Shown in pieces: positions 1-7,809 of a DNA stretch of 20,627 nucleotides. This stretch comes from Patescibacteria group bacterium (GTDB lineage Bacteria > Patescibacteria > UBA1384 > JAMDBS01), in the NCBI GenBank assembly GCA_023487325.1, contig JAMDBS010000041.1, positions 1-20,627 on the forward strand, given 5' to 3'. The translations under genes were made by a program, and so were the position numbers. A model generated the notes under the pieces. It had not been told where the DNA came from and searched no databases. It saw only the letters and a list, made by a program, of their open reading frames with translations. Numbering within the stretch: the stretch's first letter is position 1; every line of letters starts with the position of its first letter.

Positions 1-23
1 GAACGGGTGGTGGAAAAATTTTT
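1..23. repeat. Left arm of a 23-bp perfect inverted repeat
   Basis: Bases 1-23 are the exact reverse complement of bases 463-485, inside the first gene. Read on the minus strand this arm can encode KNFSTTR, the same peptide as the interdomain linker of that gene. This suggests an oppositely oriented relative of the gene just outside the window. The arm starts exactly at base 1, so the full repeat may be longer, or this may be a contig-end artefact. Confidence 0.75.
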
Positions 24-115
24 AGTTTACAGAAGCTGGTTTGGATTATTTTCAATTTTTAACCCCCGGGGGGGCCCACGGGACTGGTTGCTGGCAACTG
101 GGAACTACCCACTTA

Positions 116-143
116 TTGACATACAGGTTAAATATGGTACAAT
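116..143 (+). promoter_or_regulatory. Sigma70-type promoter of the 205-795 gene
   Basis: A perfect -35 TTGACA (116-121) is separated by 16 bases from a TACAAT -10 (138-143). Transcription would start near 150, leaving a leader of about 55 bases before the AAGGAGG ribosome binding site at 190-196. It is one of the two best promoters in the window. Confidence 0.8.
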
Positions 144-204
144 CTTGCTGTTCTTTAAGAACAAAATACGTCGAGCGGACGAAAAACGCAAGGAGGTACT
201 CGTC

Positions 205-795
205 ATGGCGAAATGCGTCACAGGCGAACTGTATGAGAAAATCACAGGTCAACTATTCGAGATTGGACGGCAACTGCGACAAAAGAATGGCTATCCGTTC
301 AACCCAGAAGAGCTCAAATGGCATCTTCAGGCAGCAATCGAAGGACGATTCACTAATAATCAAACCGATTGTGTATACCAAGTTGTCGTTAATTACGACC
401 AGATCGTGGAGGAAGCTATTAAGGCCTGCGGTTTGGACTGGTATGACGACAACGTTAACTCCAAAAATTTTTCCACCACCCGTTCGGGTAATGTCGAACT
501 CAGTATCGAATTAGTCCACTTCGACAAAGGAATGAGTACCAGACAGGTTCTCACTGAACTGAGCAAGCGCGGTTTGCGGCCAGTGGAGTTCTATGAACTT
601 TTGGCTCTGAGTGCAAAATTTCCTGATCTACAAAGGGAATTTCCGATCGTTGGACTCGGTTCTGTCAGGCAGGACCCGATTGGTGGCCGCTTTTGCCCTT
701 ATCTTGACGGGGGCAGCGCGGAGCGTACGCTGGACTTGTATTGGATTAGCAGCAACTGGTTCGACTGTTCCCGGTTTGCGGCTGTTCGCAAGTAA
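205..795 (+). CDS. Conserved hypothetical protein of a CPR-typical family
   Basis: The protein has 196 residues and no known function. The ATG at 205 is chosen because AAGGAGG lies just upstream and the promoter at 116-143 would place an upstream start inside the promoter. Two parts are visible. Residues 1-50 form a charged helical module (MAKCVTGELYEKITGQ onward, with NPEELKWHLQAAIEGRF). Residues about 95-196 form a second module with STRQVLTELSKRGLRP, ELLALSAKFPDLQREFPIV, LGS and a terminal W-rich RFAAVRK. From memory both modules recur together in many Parcubacteria proteins, often in several copies per genome. There is no signal peptide or TM segment, so it is probably cytoplasmic. The linker KNFSTTR is encoded by the repeat arm 463-485. 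The gene is a self-contained unit with its own promoter and terminator, and its codons are somewhat more GC-rich than those of its neighbours. Confidence 0.85.
   Translation: MAKCVTGELYEKITGQLFEIGRQLRQKNGYPFNPEELKWHLQAAIEGRFTNNQTDCVYQVVVNYDQIVEEAIKACGLDWYDDNVNSKNFSTTRSGNVELSIELVHFDKGMSTRQVLTELSKRGLRPVEFYELLALSAKFPDLQREFPIVGLGSVRQDPIGGRFCPYLDGGSAERTLDLYWISSNWFDCSRFAAVRK
463..485. repeat. Right arm of the 23-bp perfect inverted repeat
   Basis: This is the exact reverse complement of bases 1-23. It encodes the KNFSTTR linker between the two modules of the 205-795 protein. Confidence 0.75.
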
Positions 796-808
796 CACTG
801 GGAGTCTT

Positions 809-840
809 GGATTCTTGAATCTTCTGGAATCCTTGATTCC
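809..840 (+). repeat. Pair of small mutually complementary hairpins after the first gene
   Basis: GATTCTTGAATC (810-821) and GGAATCCTTGATTCC (826-840) can each fold alone. The arms are also cross-complementary: GGATTC at 809-814 pairs with GAATCC at 827-832. Two alternative folds are therefore possible just before the terminator at 843-875. Function unknown. Confidence 0.5.
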
Positions 841-842
841 TT

Positions 843-875
843 ATCCCCTTGGGTTTTTCCCGGGGGATTTTTTTT
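843..875 (+). terminator. Rho-independent terminator of the 205-795 gene
   Basis: ATCCCC plus TTGGG pairs across a TTTTT loop with CCCGGGGGAT, with one bulged T and one G.T pair, and is followed by a run of eight T. It lies 47 bases after the stop codon and isolates the gene from the surface-protein transcript. Confidence 0.85.
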
Positions 876-890
876 GTTTATACGTATTTA

Positions 891-919
891 TTGCATTATA
901 AATATAGATATTTTATAAT
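891..919 (+). promoter_or_regulatory. Promoter of the large surface-protein gene
   Basis: TTGCAT (891-896), a 17-base spacer and a perfect TATAAT (914-919) predict a start near 926. The resulting leader of about 110 bases holds a 7-bp hairpin (930-949), the palindrome AGCATGCT (951-958) and the long hairpin at 962-1020. Confidence 0.7.
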
Positions 920-961
920 TAAAATATACATACACATAGTATTGTGTATAAGCATGCTCTC

Positions 962-1020
962 AGAGCCTGTTTAATAACTGTTTCTTGGAACGAATCAGAG
1001 ATAGTTATTAGACAAGCTCT
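962..1020 (+). repeat. Long imperfect hairpin in the leader; member of a dispersed repeat
   Basis: Bases 962-985 pair with 997-1020: 24 positions with one C.A mismatch and three G.T pairs around an 11-base loop. The 3' arm ends two bases before the AAGGAGGAG ribosome binding site (1022-1030), so folding could affect initiation at 1038. The 3' arm shares 19 identical bases, inverted, with the sequence at 20490-20508, and the loop region resembles 20606-20627. Confidence 0.85.
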
Positions 1021-1037
1021 CAAGGAGGAGTAGCGTA

Positions 1038-4000
1038 ATGCTAGTCGAAAAGAGCAACGTGCGAAAAATTTGTGGATATCTAGCCATATTACTGATGTTA
1101 TCTTTAACATTCGGTCCTTTTTTTAATTATTTTAAATTTCCCGAAAAGGTTAAAGCTAACGCTTCCACCACTTGGACAAAATATGGATCAAACCCGGTTT
1201 TATCTGATTCAGAAATGTATTATCAGCGAGTGGTTAAAGTAGGCGACACTTATCATTTATGGACTGAGAATTTAGAGGGGATAAGCCGTCGACTGTATCA
1301 TTATACCTCGGCAGACGGTCTAACTTGGAGTTCTAAGACCCAATGCACCGATCCCTCGGGAGCTGTTAGTAATGTTCATGAACCTTCGGTAATTTACGAT
1401 TCTAGTGATAGTAAATTTAAAATATGGTATGAAAGTGTTGGCGGCGCCAGCTATATAGGTTACAGAAGCTCTAGCGATGGGGTGGTTTGGAGCGCCGAAA
1501 GTTCTACCAGCTTTACTTTTCATATTTGGGAAAACAATGGTCTCTACGCGCCAGTAGTTATTAAAGATGGCGATACTTATAAAATGTGGTATCAGGCCTT
1601 TACCAGTATGGTAGGTGAAGATGGCGACAAAAGAATTGACTACGCCACTTCCACTAACGGAACCACCTGGGATAATACCCAAAATCTCGGTCAGGTAACT
1701 TTCGATGGCAGTACCGCCAACAATATTGTTTTAACAGTTGGAACTAGCGGTCAATGGGATGACAATTCAATTTATTCGCATGATGTGATAAAAAATTCCG
1801 ACAATACTTACGAAATGTGGTATTCAGCAGAAAACGGTGATAATTATTATAAGATTGGTTATTCAACTTCTGCCGACGGTGTAACTGGTTGGATGACCAA
1901 TAAATCGGAAGACAATCCAATTTTGTCGCCCGGGATAATTACCGATTGGGATTGGGACGGAGTGCTGTTTCCCACTGTTATTGAAGACGGAACTACGTAT
2001 AGAATGTGGTATCGCAACGCCGCCGGCACAAAAATGGGTTATGCCACCGCGCCTGCTGTTGATAGCGGTGATCACACTGCGCCGACAATTACCAATATTA
2101 CCTCCGACGCCATGAATGGTTCTTATAATGCCGGCGATACTATCGATATTGATGTTACGTTTTCCGAAAATATTACTTCGACAGGAAATGTAATAATAAC
2201 TTTAGAAACCGGAGATACGGACAGAACTTGCACTTTAACTGTTTCTAACGCCGCTAGCGGCAGTTGCAATTATACGGTAATGGCTGGCGATACTTCTTCG
2301 GACTTAAATGTTCTTTCTGTTGCCGGCACAATTTCTGATCAGGCTAGCAATCCAATGGTAAGTTTTACGCCGGCAACTAATTTATCTGCCAATAAAGATA
2401 TTGTTATTGATACCACTAATCCAACAATAAGTTTTACCACCAATGATTATTATAATTCTGATAATTGGCTAGGTTCAATTTCCGGCACCGCCTCCGATAC
2501 TGGTAGTGGGGTCAGCCAGAGTCGGTTAACTGTTCAAAGATCGTCAGACAGTAAATATTGGGACGGCGATTCCTGGGAGACGAGCAGTACTTGGCTTACC
2601 GCTACCGGCACAACTTCGTGGTCGTATAGTTTAGCAAGTTCCAATTTAACCAACGGAAGCGGCTATAAAGTCATTGCTCGTTCGACCGATGCGGCTGGCA
2701 ACAATAGCGCAAACGTTAGTGATTTATTTATGTACAATAGCCAAAATTGGGTAAAATTTCCTACTAACCCAATTCGTGGACTGTACAATATCGGCACTTT
2801 TTTCGGTAATCTAATGGCTTGGATTTTGGGCGAGGAAGATTTAAGCGCACCCACCGAAGAAGAAAGAATGTTTAATAATAGTTCGATAATGTACGGATCG
2901 GTTATGCGCGGCACGGTTTCCGATATTATTATTGCCAGCAAATTAAATACCCAGGCTGTGAAGGGTGTATTTAAAGATGCCGATTTTCAAAGCGGCGACA
3001 TTAATGGCTATGGGATTTGGTTTAGTAAAGACAATGGCATTTATTTAGCTGTTTCTCCTAATGGTTCAGACTGGTTATTAATTAATAATTATGAAGATAT
3101 TAACATCGGCAATTTAGATGAAATTAGTGGCGATCCGGTGATGACTTTAGGCGCTAGCGGCTCATTTGATGATTATGCAATTTTTGAACCGCATGTTATT
3201 TGGGATGATACAGCCGAAAAATATAAAATGTGGTATGCGGCTATGTCTGATGTTAGCACTAATAGTATTGGCTATGCCGAATCAACTGACGGCGTTACTT
3301 GGACTAATCGTCAGCAGGTATTAACTACCGGTCTTAGTGCTCCCCGATGGGATTATGGTTTAGTAAGAAATCCACGCGTGATTCAAGTGTCAGCGACGGA
3401 ATATAAAATGTGGTACGTGGGAAATAATATTAAATATCCCGATGCCGGCTGGAACAGTGGCTGGCAAATAGGCTATGCCACTTCTACCGATGGTATAAAC
3501 TGGACTAAGTCGGAATCTAATCCGGTTTTAACAAAAGGCACAAATCCGGATTGGGATTATGCCAATACTTGGGGTTTTGATGTACTTAAACGAGGGTCAA
3601 TTTATGAAATGTTTTTTTCTGGTAACGGTTCAGATACTCACTATAAAATCGGTCATGCTTATTCTGAAGATGGCGTCGCTTGGAAAAAATATAGCTCTAA
3701 TCCAATTATTAATGTTGGCGGCGATGGTGCTTGGGACGAGGACGCTATTTTTAGTCCGATGGTAGCTTACGATAGTACCAATAATGCATACGAAATGTTT
3801 TATTTTGGCCGTAACGTTGATAGCAAATATAATTTAGGCTTTGCTACTATGAATGCGGCGGCTGATGCTACTAAACCATATACGACAATGGTCATTCCCG
3901 GATCTGCGGAAGGGTTTGTTAGCGATACAGAATGGCCGAATAGCATGCTGGGTATGGCCTATGATAGCCGCGGCATTAATACTGTTGATGTTCAGGTTAC

Positions 4001-5387
4001 TTATGAGTCAAGCGGAACAACATATTATTGGAATGGTGCAACCTGGACAGTGCTAGAGAGCTGGAACGAGGCGATGCCAATTTTAGGATATCTATTTTGG
4101 AAATATGATTTAAACAAAACTAATTTAATCGGTGGCACAACCTATACAATTACTGCTCGGGCTACCGACGCCTATGGCAACGTAGAAACAAATTTAGCTG
4201 ACGATTCCCGCGCAGGTTTTACCTATGACGACAGTGCGCCTTCGTCGCCGGCTGTTTACGATGGTTTATCGGGAGCTGATATCGGTTCTGTTGAATCATT
4301 AAGCACACTTTCTGCTCATTGGGATGCAGCATCTGATCCGGAATCAGGAATCGATGAGTACCAATATGCCATTGGCACAACTCCAGGCGGAACCGACGTG
4401 GTAAATTGGACCTGGGTTGAAGCTGGTCAGTCGATAACAAAAAACGGTCTTTCCCTGGCGGTTGACCAGACGTATTATTTTAGTGTGCGCGCGGAAAATG
4501 GCGCCTATACGTTGGGCGCCGCCGGTAATTCCAACGGACAGACAGTTGTTGATTTAACAGCCCCGACTATTACAATGGCCGGTTATCCAAGTACTCTTAC
4601 CAACAACGCACGTCCAGAATTTACTGGCAGCACAGTCGATCTAATGACCAATATTTCTAAAATAGAATATAAGGTTGACGATGGTTTATGGACAATGGTT
4701 GGCAGTTCGTATTCGGCTAAATCAGCTAATTATAATCTTGCTTCGCCCTTACTTAGTGACGGCCAACATACTATGTATTTACGTTCAAGCGATTTAAAAG
4801 ATAATATTAGTCAAGCGGCGTCTTATACTTTTACAGTTGATACTCAGGCGCCACAAGCGCCGGTTATTAGCTCGCCAGCTAGCGGACAAACGCTTACTAA
4901 TTCAACCCCAACCTTTGAGGGAACAGCTGAAGTAAATTCAACTATTTTATTAACGGTTTCTGGCGATACAAAATCGTATACAACTAACGCCGATTCTTCA
5001 GGCAAATGGTCATTTACTATTCCTTCGGGCGATGCTCTCTCGGCTGGCCAGCATAGTTTAGAAGCCAAAGCCCAAGATAGCGCAGGAAACATATCCACTG
5101 CATCTACCGCGAATTTTTCTGTTGAACCGACACAAACTGCAACTTCCGTTGGTGGAGCCAATGATAATATCGCGCTTACAGCTTCAACAGTGACTCCGAC
5201 ACCAACGATAAGTGTGACACCAAGCGCAACCGTAGTTTCTCCAATTACACAATCATCACCGGTAGATCAAAAACAAACTGCCAACAAAAATATAGTATAC
5301 TTGTGGCTTTATATTTTAGCTATCTTAGCGATTTTAATAATTATTGCGGTTTGGTTATATAAAAGATTCTATGGGAAATCTACTTAA
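1038..5387 (+). CDS. Giant membrane-anchored surface protein with two propeller-like regions and Ig/FnIII-like domains
   Basis: The 1449-residue protein begins with a basic N-terminus and hydrophobic segment (about 12-32), then NAS around 41, which fits a signal peptide or anchor. Residues about 44-340 repeat the pattern Y-K/R/E-MWY followed by IGY-S/A-T-S-x-DG, as in five-bladed propellers of glycoside hydrolase clans (GH43/GH32/GH130-like). A second such region spans about 655-940. Between them are two Ig-like domains (about 345-457 and 458-567). After the second come an Ig/FnIII-like stretch (about 943-1065), an FnIII-like domain (about 1066-1172) and two Big-type domains (about 1173-1268 and 1269-1363). 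A Thr/Pro/Ser-rich linker leads to a C-terminal TM helix (about 1419-1441) with a short basic tail. No catalytic triad is assigned, so it may bind glycans rather than cleave them. The ATG is fixed by AAGGAGGAG at 1022-1030. The 3' end overlaps the next gene by 17 bases. Confidence 0.9.
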   Translation: MLVEKSNVRKICGYLAILLMLSLTFGPFFNYFKFPEKVKANASTTWTKYGSNPVLSDSEMYYQRVVKVGDTYHLWTENLEGISRRLYHYTSADGLTWSSKTQCTDPSGAVSNVHEPSVIYDSSDSKFKIWYESVGGASYIGYRSSSDGVVWSAESSTSFTFHIWENNGLYAPVVIKDGDTYKMWYQAFTSMVGEDGDKRIDYATSTNGTTWDNTQNLGQVTFDGSTANNIVLTVGTSGQWDDNSIYSHDVIKNSDNTYEMWYSAENGDNYYKIGYSTSADGVTGWMTNKSEDNPILSPGIITDWDWDGVLFPTVIEDGTTYRMWYRNAAGTKMGYATAPAVDSGDHTAPTITNITSDAMNGSYNAGDTIDIDVTFSENITSTGNVIITLETGDTDRTCTLTVSNAASGSCNYTVMAGDTSSDLNVLSVAGTISDQASNPMVSFTPATNLSANKDIVIDTTNPTISFTTNDYYNSDNWLGSISGTASDTGSGVSQSRLTVQRSSDSKYWDGDSWETSSTWLTATGTTSWSYSLASSNLTNGSGYKVIARSTDAAGNNSANVSDLFMYNSQNWVKFPTNPIRGLYNIGTFFGNLMAWILGEEDLSAPTEEERMFNNSSIMYGSVMRGTVSDIIIASKLNTQAVKGVFKDADFQSGDINGYGIWFSKDNGIYLAVSPNGSDWLLINNYEDINIGNLDEISGDPVMTLGASGSFDDYAIFEPHVIWDDTAEKYKMWYAAMSDVSTNSIGYAESTDGVTWTNRQQVLTTGLSAPRWDYGLVRNPRVIQVSATEYKMWYVGNNIKYPDAGWNSGWQIGYATSTDGINWTKSESNPVLTKGTNPDWDYANTWGFDVLKRGSIYEMFFSGNGSDTHYKIGHAYSEDGVAWKKYSSNPIINVGGDGAWDEDAIFSPMVAYDSTNNAYEMFYFGRNVDSKYNLGFATMNAAADATKPYTTMVIPGSAEGFVSDTEWPNSMLGMAYDSRGINTVDVQVTYESSGTTYYWNGATWTVLESWNEAMPILGYLFWKYDLNKTNLIGGTTYTITARATDAYGNVETNLADDSRAGFTYDDSAPSSPAVYDGLSGADIGSVESLSTLSAHWDAASDPESGIDEYQYAIGTTPGGTDVVNWTWVEAGQSITKNGLSLAVDQTYYFSVRAENGAYTLGAAGNSNGQTVVDLTAPTITMAGYPSTLTNNARPEFTGSTVDLMTNISKIEYKVDDGLWTMVGSSYSAKSANYNLASPLLSDGQHTMYLRSSDLKDNISQAASYTFTVDTQAPQAPVISSPASGQTLTNSTPTFEGTAEVNSTILLTVSGDTKSYTTNADSSGKWSFTIPSGDALSAGQHSLEAKAQDSAGNISTASTANFSVEPTQTATSVGGANDNIALTASTVTPTPTISVTPSATVVSPITQSSPVDQKQTANKNIVYLWLYILAILAILIIIAVWLYKRFYGKST

Positions 5388-5745
5388 AATATTGATAGTG
5401 GAAGACGACGAGTTATTGCGCGAAATGTATAAATCTCGTTTTTTAAAAGAACATTTTGAAGTTTTTACAGCTGGAGATGGCAGAGAGGGTTTGGATTTGG
5501 TAATGACGAAGATGCCCAATATTGTTATATTGGATCTAATGCTGCCGGAAAAAGGCGGGATCGGAGTATTGCAAATTTTAAAATCAAGAATTGATACTAA
5601 AGATATTCCGGTAATTATCCTGACTGCTTATCCAAGACAAGAATATAGAATGTTGGCAGAAAAATACGGCGCGAAGATGTTTTTATCCAAAGCCGAAACC
5701 CAACCAGGAAAATTAGTGGAAATAATTAAGGAAATAATAAAATAA
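5371..5745 (+). CDS. Single-domain response regulator (receiver only)
   Basis: This 124-residue CheY-like receiver has the acidic cluster E11-D12-D13, the phosphoacceptor D55 in ILDLMLPEKGG, T85 in the ILTAY switch and K107 after GAKMFL. There is no output domain, so it should act by protein interaction or as a phosphorelay intermediate. The ATG at 5371 lies inside the end of the surface-protein gene, with a 17-base overlap and no clear separate ribosome binding site, which suggests translational coupling. A TTG upstream in frame (5344) is a less likely start because it lacks a ribosome binding site and adds non-family residues. No cognate kinase is adjacent; the nearest in the window is at 18331-20496. 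Confidence 0.92.
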   Translation: MGNLLKILIVEDDELLREMYKSRFLKEHFEVFTAGDGREGLDLVMTKMPNIVILDLMLPEKGGIGVLQILKSRIDTKDIPVIILTAYPRQEYRMLAEKYGAKMFLSKAETQPGKLVEIIKEIIK

Positions 5746-5749
5746 CTGT

Positions 5750-5791
5750 ATCACCTCCGAGGTGGAAGAGGTTCTACACCTCGGAGGTGAT
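5750..5791 (+). terminator. Strong 15-bp GC-rich hairpin, probable terminator
   Basis: ATCACCTCCGAGGTG (5750-5764) and its exact reverse complement (5777-5791) flank a 12-base loop, beginning four bases after the receiver stop codon. The T-run after it is very short (TTT), so termination is likely but not certain. A T-rich stretch with eight T follows at about 5819-5826. The arms contain the anti-Shine-Dalgarno sequence ATCACCTCC and its complement GGAGGTGAT. Confidence 0.7.
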
Positions 5792-5844
5792 TTAAGACAT
5801 AGGTCTTTCTGGAAGATATTTTTTTTGTTATGATTGGTTTAGTT

Positions 5845-5922
5845 GCCGCTATCGTCTAGCCCGGTCTAGGACATCAGGTTCTCATCCTGAAAACACGGGT
5901 CCAAATCCCGTTGGCGGTACCA
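5845..5922 (+). tRNA. trnE: tRNA-Glu (anticodon CTC)
   Basis: A complete cloverleaf is visible. The acceptor GCCGCTA pairs with TGGCGGT (5912-5918), then discriminator A and an encoded CCA (5920-5922). The D-arm GTCT...GGAC is followed by anticodon stem TCAGG/CCTGA with loop TTCTCAT (anticodon CTC at 5881-5883). The variable loop is AAAC and the T-stem ACGGG/CCCGT. The overall form, including TCGTCTAG in the D region, is typical of bacterial tRNA-Glu. It reads GAG. Oddities: the T-loop is TCCAAAT, so position 55 is C instead of the near-universal T (pseudouridine), and the first acceptor pair is G1.U72. A weak -10-like TATGAT sits at 5829-5834. Confidence 0.92.
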
Positions 5923-5973
5923 AGAATAGGCGAAGTCATAAGTTATAAGGATTAAGAATTGAGAAGTAAGAAA

Positions 5974-6951
5974 ATGGAAAATCAACAAATAGAAGAAAAA
6001 AAAGGTTTTTGGCAAAGAGTTTGGACAAATAAAACAAGCCGAATTATTTTTGTTGCCATAATTTTAGTTTTAATTTCGAGTCCTATCGCTTTAGGCTATT
6101 ATTCCTATAAATATTACCAAGAAAAACAAAATAATGAATTGACAAAAAATCAAAATATCTCCGTAACTCCTTCAAATACCGCCACAGTTAGCGTATCTTT
6201 AGATGCGGCAAAAACTTCTGCATCGACCAAGGCGGCAGCAAAAACTATCGACAGCAGTGCGCTAAAACTAGTTACCAAACAAACCGGCTATTGTAAGGCG
6301 CTGGCGCCGGAAGATTGGGCAATAATATCTAATCAGCAAGCTAGCGGGGTCGATGTTTTTTCTCCGGATAAAACCCTGCATGCTGGCTGGGGTATTACTT
6401 TTGTTTACAGTTACATGTATAACAACGAAGATGACTTTTTAAATGCTTGGATGCCATTGGCAGGTTTTGAGGGATTTTCCATGTCTAGCCCCACAGATAT
6501 GGGGTATGGTTTTACTAAAAGGGATTTTACGTCTTCCAACAACAAAAAAGGCATTATTTTTTATAAAAAATATGATGTGCCGGATTTGGGCGGTTATGTG
6601 ATGTCGGTCTATATGGCTGATACCGCAACGGATTTATGGGACGCCAAAGGCGCGTTAGCGATTTATTCAGCAATATCATTACGTTGCACTACTCAGCTGC
6701 GGCCTTCCACTGCAAGTTTAGATTTAGAAAAAAGCAATCCTAGCTCGGAGAGCGATAATCCAGAGATGAGCTTATCTGATAAATGGCAAGAGGCGATTAT
6801 GGGCTATGAAAATGTTTATTCACCTTCTACCGGAGAGCATTACGAGGCGCCGCTAAATTCTAAATGGGAAAGCGGACCGGATGGCGCCGGGTATTATCGT
6901 AGTGCGCCAAATGGATATGAGAAGCTGGCGAATGGATTTGGAGATTACTAG
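5974..6951 (+). CDS. Membrane-anchored extracytoplasmic protein of unknown function
   Basis: The 325-residue protein has a charged N-terminus, one TM helix (about 22-45) and then an exported part. A Ser/Thr/Ala-rich linker (about 60-95) precedes a globular region (about 100-250) with two cysteines, C107 in GYCKALAPEDW and C238 in SLRCTTQLRP, which could form a disulfide. A separate C-terminal module (about 270-325) contains GYENVYSPSTGEHYEAP and GPDGAGYYR. These motifs look conserved but I cannot name the family. The ATG at 5974 is preferred over an in-frame TTG at 5959, though neither has a good ribosome binding site. The gene stands between the tRNA and a CcdA-like gene, so disulfide management of the two cysteines by the latter is possible but unproven. 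Confidence 0.8.
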   Translation: MENQQIEEKKGFWQRVWTNKTSRIIFVAIILVLISSPIALGYYSYKYYQEKQNNELTKNQNISVTPSNTATVSVSLDAAKTSASTKAAAKTIDSSALKLVTKQTGYCKALAPEDWAIISNQQASGVDVFSPDKTLHAGWGITFVYSYMYNNEDDFLNAWMPLAGFEGFSMSSPTDMGYGFTKRDFTSSNNKKGIIFYKKYDVPDLGGYVMSVYMADTATDLWDAKGALAIYSAISLRCTTQLRPSTASLDLEKSNPSSESDNPEMSLSDKWQEAIMGYENVYSPSTGEHYEAPLNSKWESGPDGAGYYRSAPNGYEKLANGFGDY

Positions 6952-7070
6952 TCAAATAGACATTAGACGCTAGACGTTAGTTGCTTGTTTAAAGAAGCTA
7001 ATTTAGAAAAAAAGTTTTAAGATTTAAGATATGGTTTTGACATTTAACATTTAACTTTTGACATAATTTT

Positions 7071-7757
7071 ATGCAGAATTTGTTGCCTTTAGTTATAATT
7101 AATGGCCTAATCGATAGTTTTAATCCTTGCGCAATCGCTATACTGCTTCTTTTTATTGCGCTTTCTTTCACGTTGCTAAAAAATCGTTCTTTTATGCTGG
7201 TAATGGGACTTTTTTATATTTTGTCAATTTACGTTACTTATCTATTAATTGGTCTAGGGTTGTTAAAAGTGATGCATATTTTTGGTATTCCACATCTTAT
7301 TAGTATTATCGCCGCCAGTTTAGTGATTGTAGCAGGACTCATTGGCCTAAAGGATTATTTTTTTCCTAATTTTTTACCAAATCTTAATTTACGCATTTCT
7401 TTAGGTACTCGCCAGATTATTTCTGAATGGATATATAAAGCCAGTATCCCAGCTATAATAGTGGTTGGGTTTTTGGTGGCATTGGGTGAATTTCCTTGTT
7501 CGGGCGCAATTTATCTTTCCACTATTAGTTTACTGGAAGACAATGCCACGTTTCTAAAAGGATTTGTCTATCTATTACTTTATAATTTAATGTTTGTTTT
7601 GCCGCTTATTGTTATTTATCTGGTAGCAATTAACCGAAAAGTAGTGGAAAAAATGATTTTTTGGCAAGAAAGCAAGGCATCGACTTGGCGGCTTATTAAT
7701 GCTTTAGTTACTCTGGCACTAGGCATCATTATCTTAGTGTTTTTTGTTATTAAATGA
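7071..7757 (+). CDS. CcdA-like membrane thiol-disulfide electron carrier
   Basis: The 228-residue polytopic protein has about six TM helices. It carries the two hallmark cysteines of the CcdA/DsbD-gamma family, C20 in the first helix (SFNPCAI) and C143 in a later one (GEFPCSG). The family moves reducing equivalents from cytoplasmic thioredoxin to extracytoplasmic thiol proteins. Its length suits CcdA rather than full DsbD. No ribosome binding site precedes the ATG; the upstream bases are an AT-rich tract with two TTGACA copies (7037-7042, 7058-7063) and a CATAAT at 7062-7067. The message may be leaderless or the gene weakly expressed. It ends in TGA, which shows that UGA is a stop here. Confidence 0.85.
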   Translation: MQNLLPLVIINGLIDSFNPCAIAILLLFIALSFTLLKNRSFMLVMGLFYILSIYVTYLLIGLGLLKVMHIFGIPHLISIIAASLVIVAGLIGLKDYFFPNFLPNLNLRISLGTRQIISEWIYKASIPAIIVVGFLVALGEFPCSGAIYLSTISLLEDNATFLKGFVYLLLYNLMFVLPLIVIYLVAINRKVVEKMIFWQESKASTWRLINALVTLALGIIILVFFVIK

Positions 7758-7763
7758 TACAAT
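7755..7763 (+). promoter_or_regulatory. Possible extended -10 promoter element
   Basis: TGATACAAT overlaps the stop codon of the CcdA-like gene and matches an extended -10 (TGN then TACAAT). No convincing -35 lies upstream. It could drive the ferredoxin and the following gene with a leader of about 190 bases. Confidence 0.3.
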
Positions 7764-7809
7764 AAGAAGTAAGTAAAGAAATAAAATGGGGAAAATCAGA
7801 AGAAGTTAA

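Noticed and set aside
7..204. In-frame upstream extension of the first gene
   Set aside because: It would overlap the promoter at 116-143 and lacks a ribosome binding site, while the ATG at 205 has a strong one and starts the conserved part.
205..795. Diversity-generating retroelement target
   Set aside because: No reverse transcriptase, template repeat or A-specific variation is visible in the window; the resemblance to lectin-fold variable proteins is only superficial.
1320..1682. Long minus-strand frames inside the surface-protein genes
   Set aside because: They are opposite-strand shadows of repeat-rich coding sequence, without ribosome binding sites or recognisable domains.
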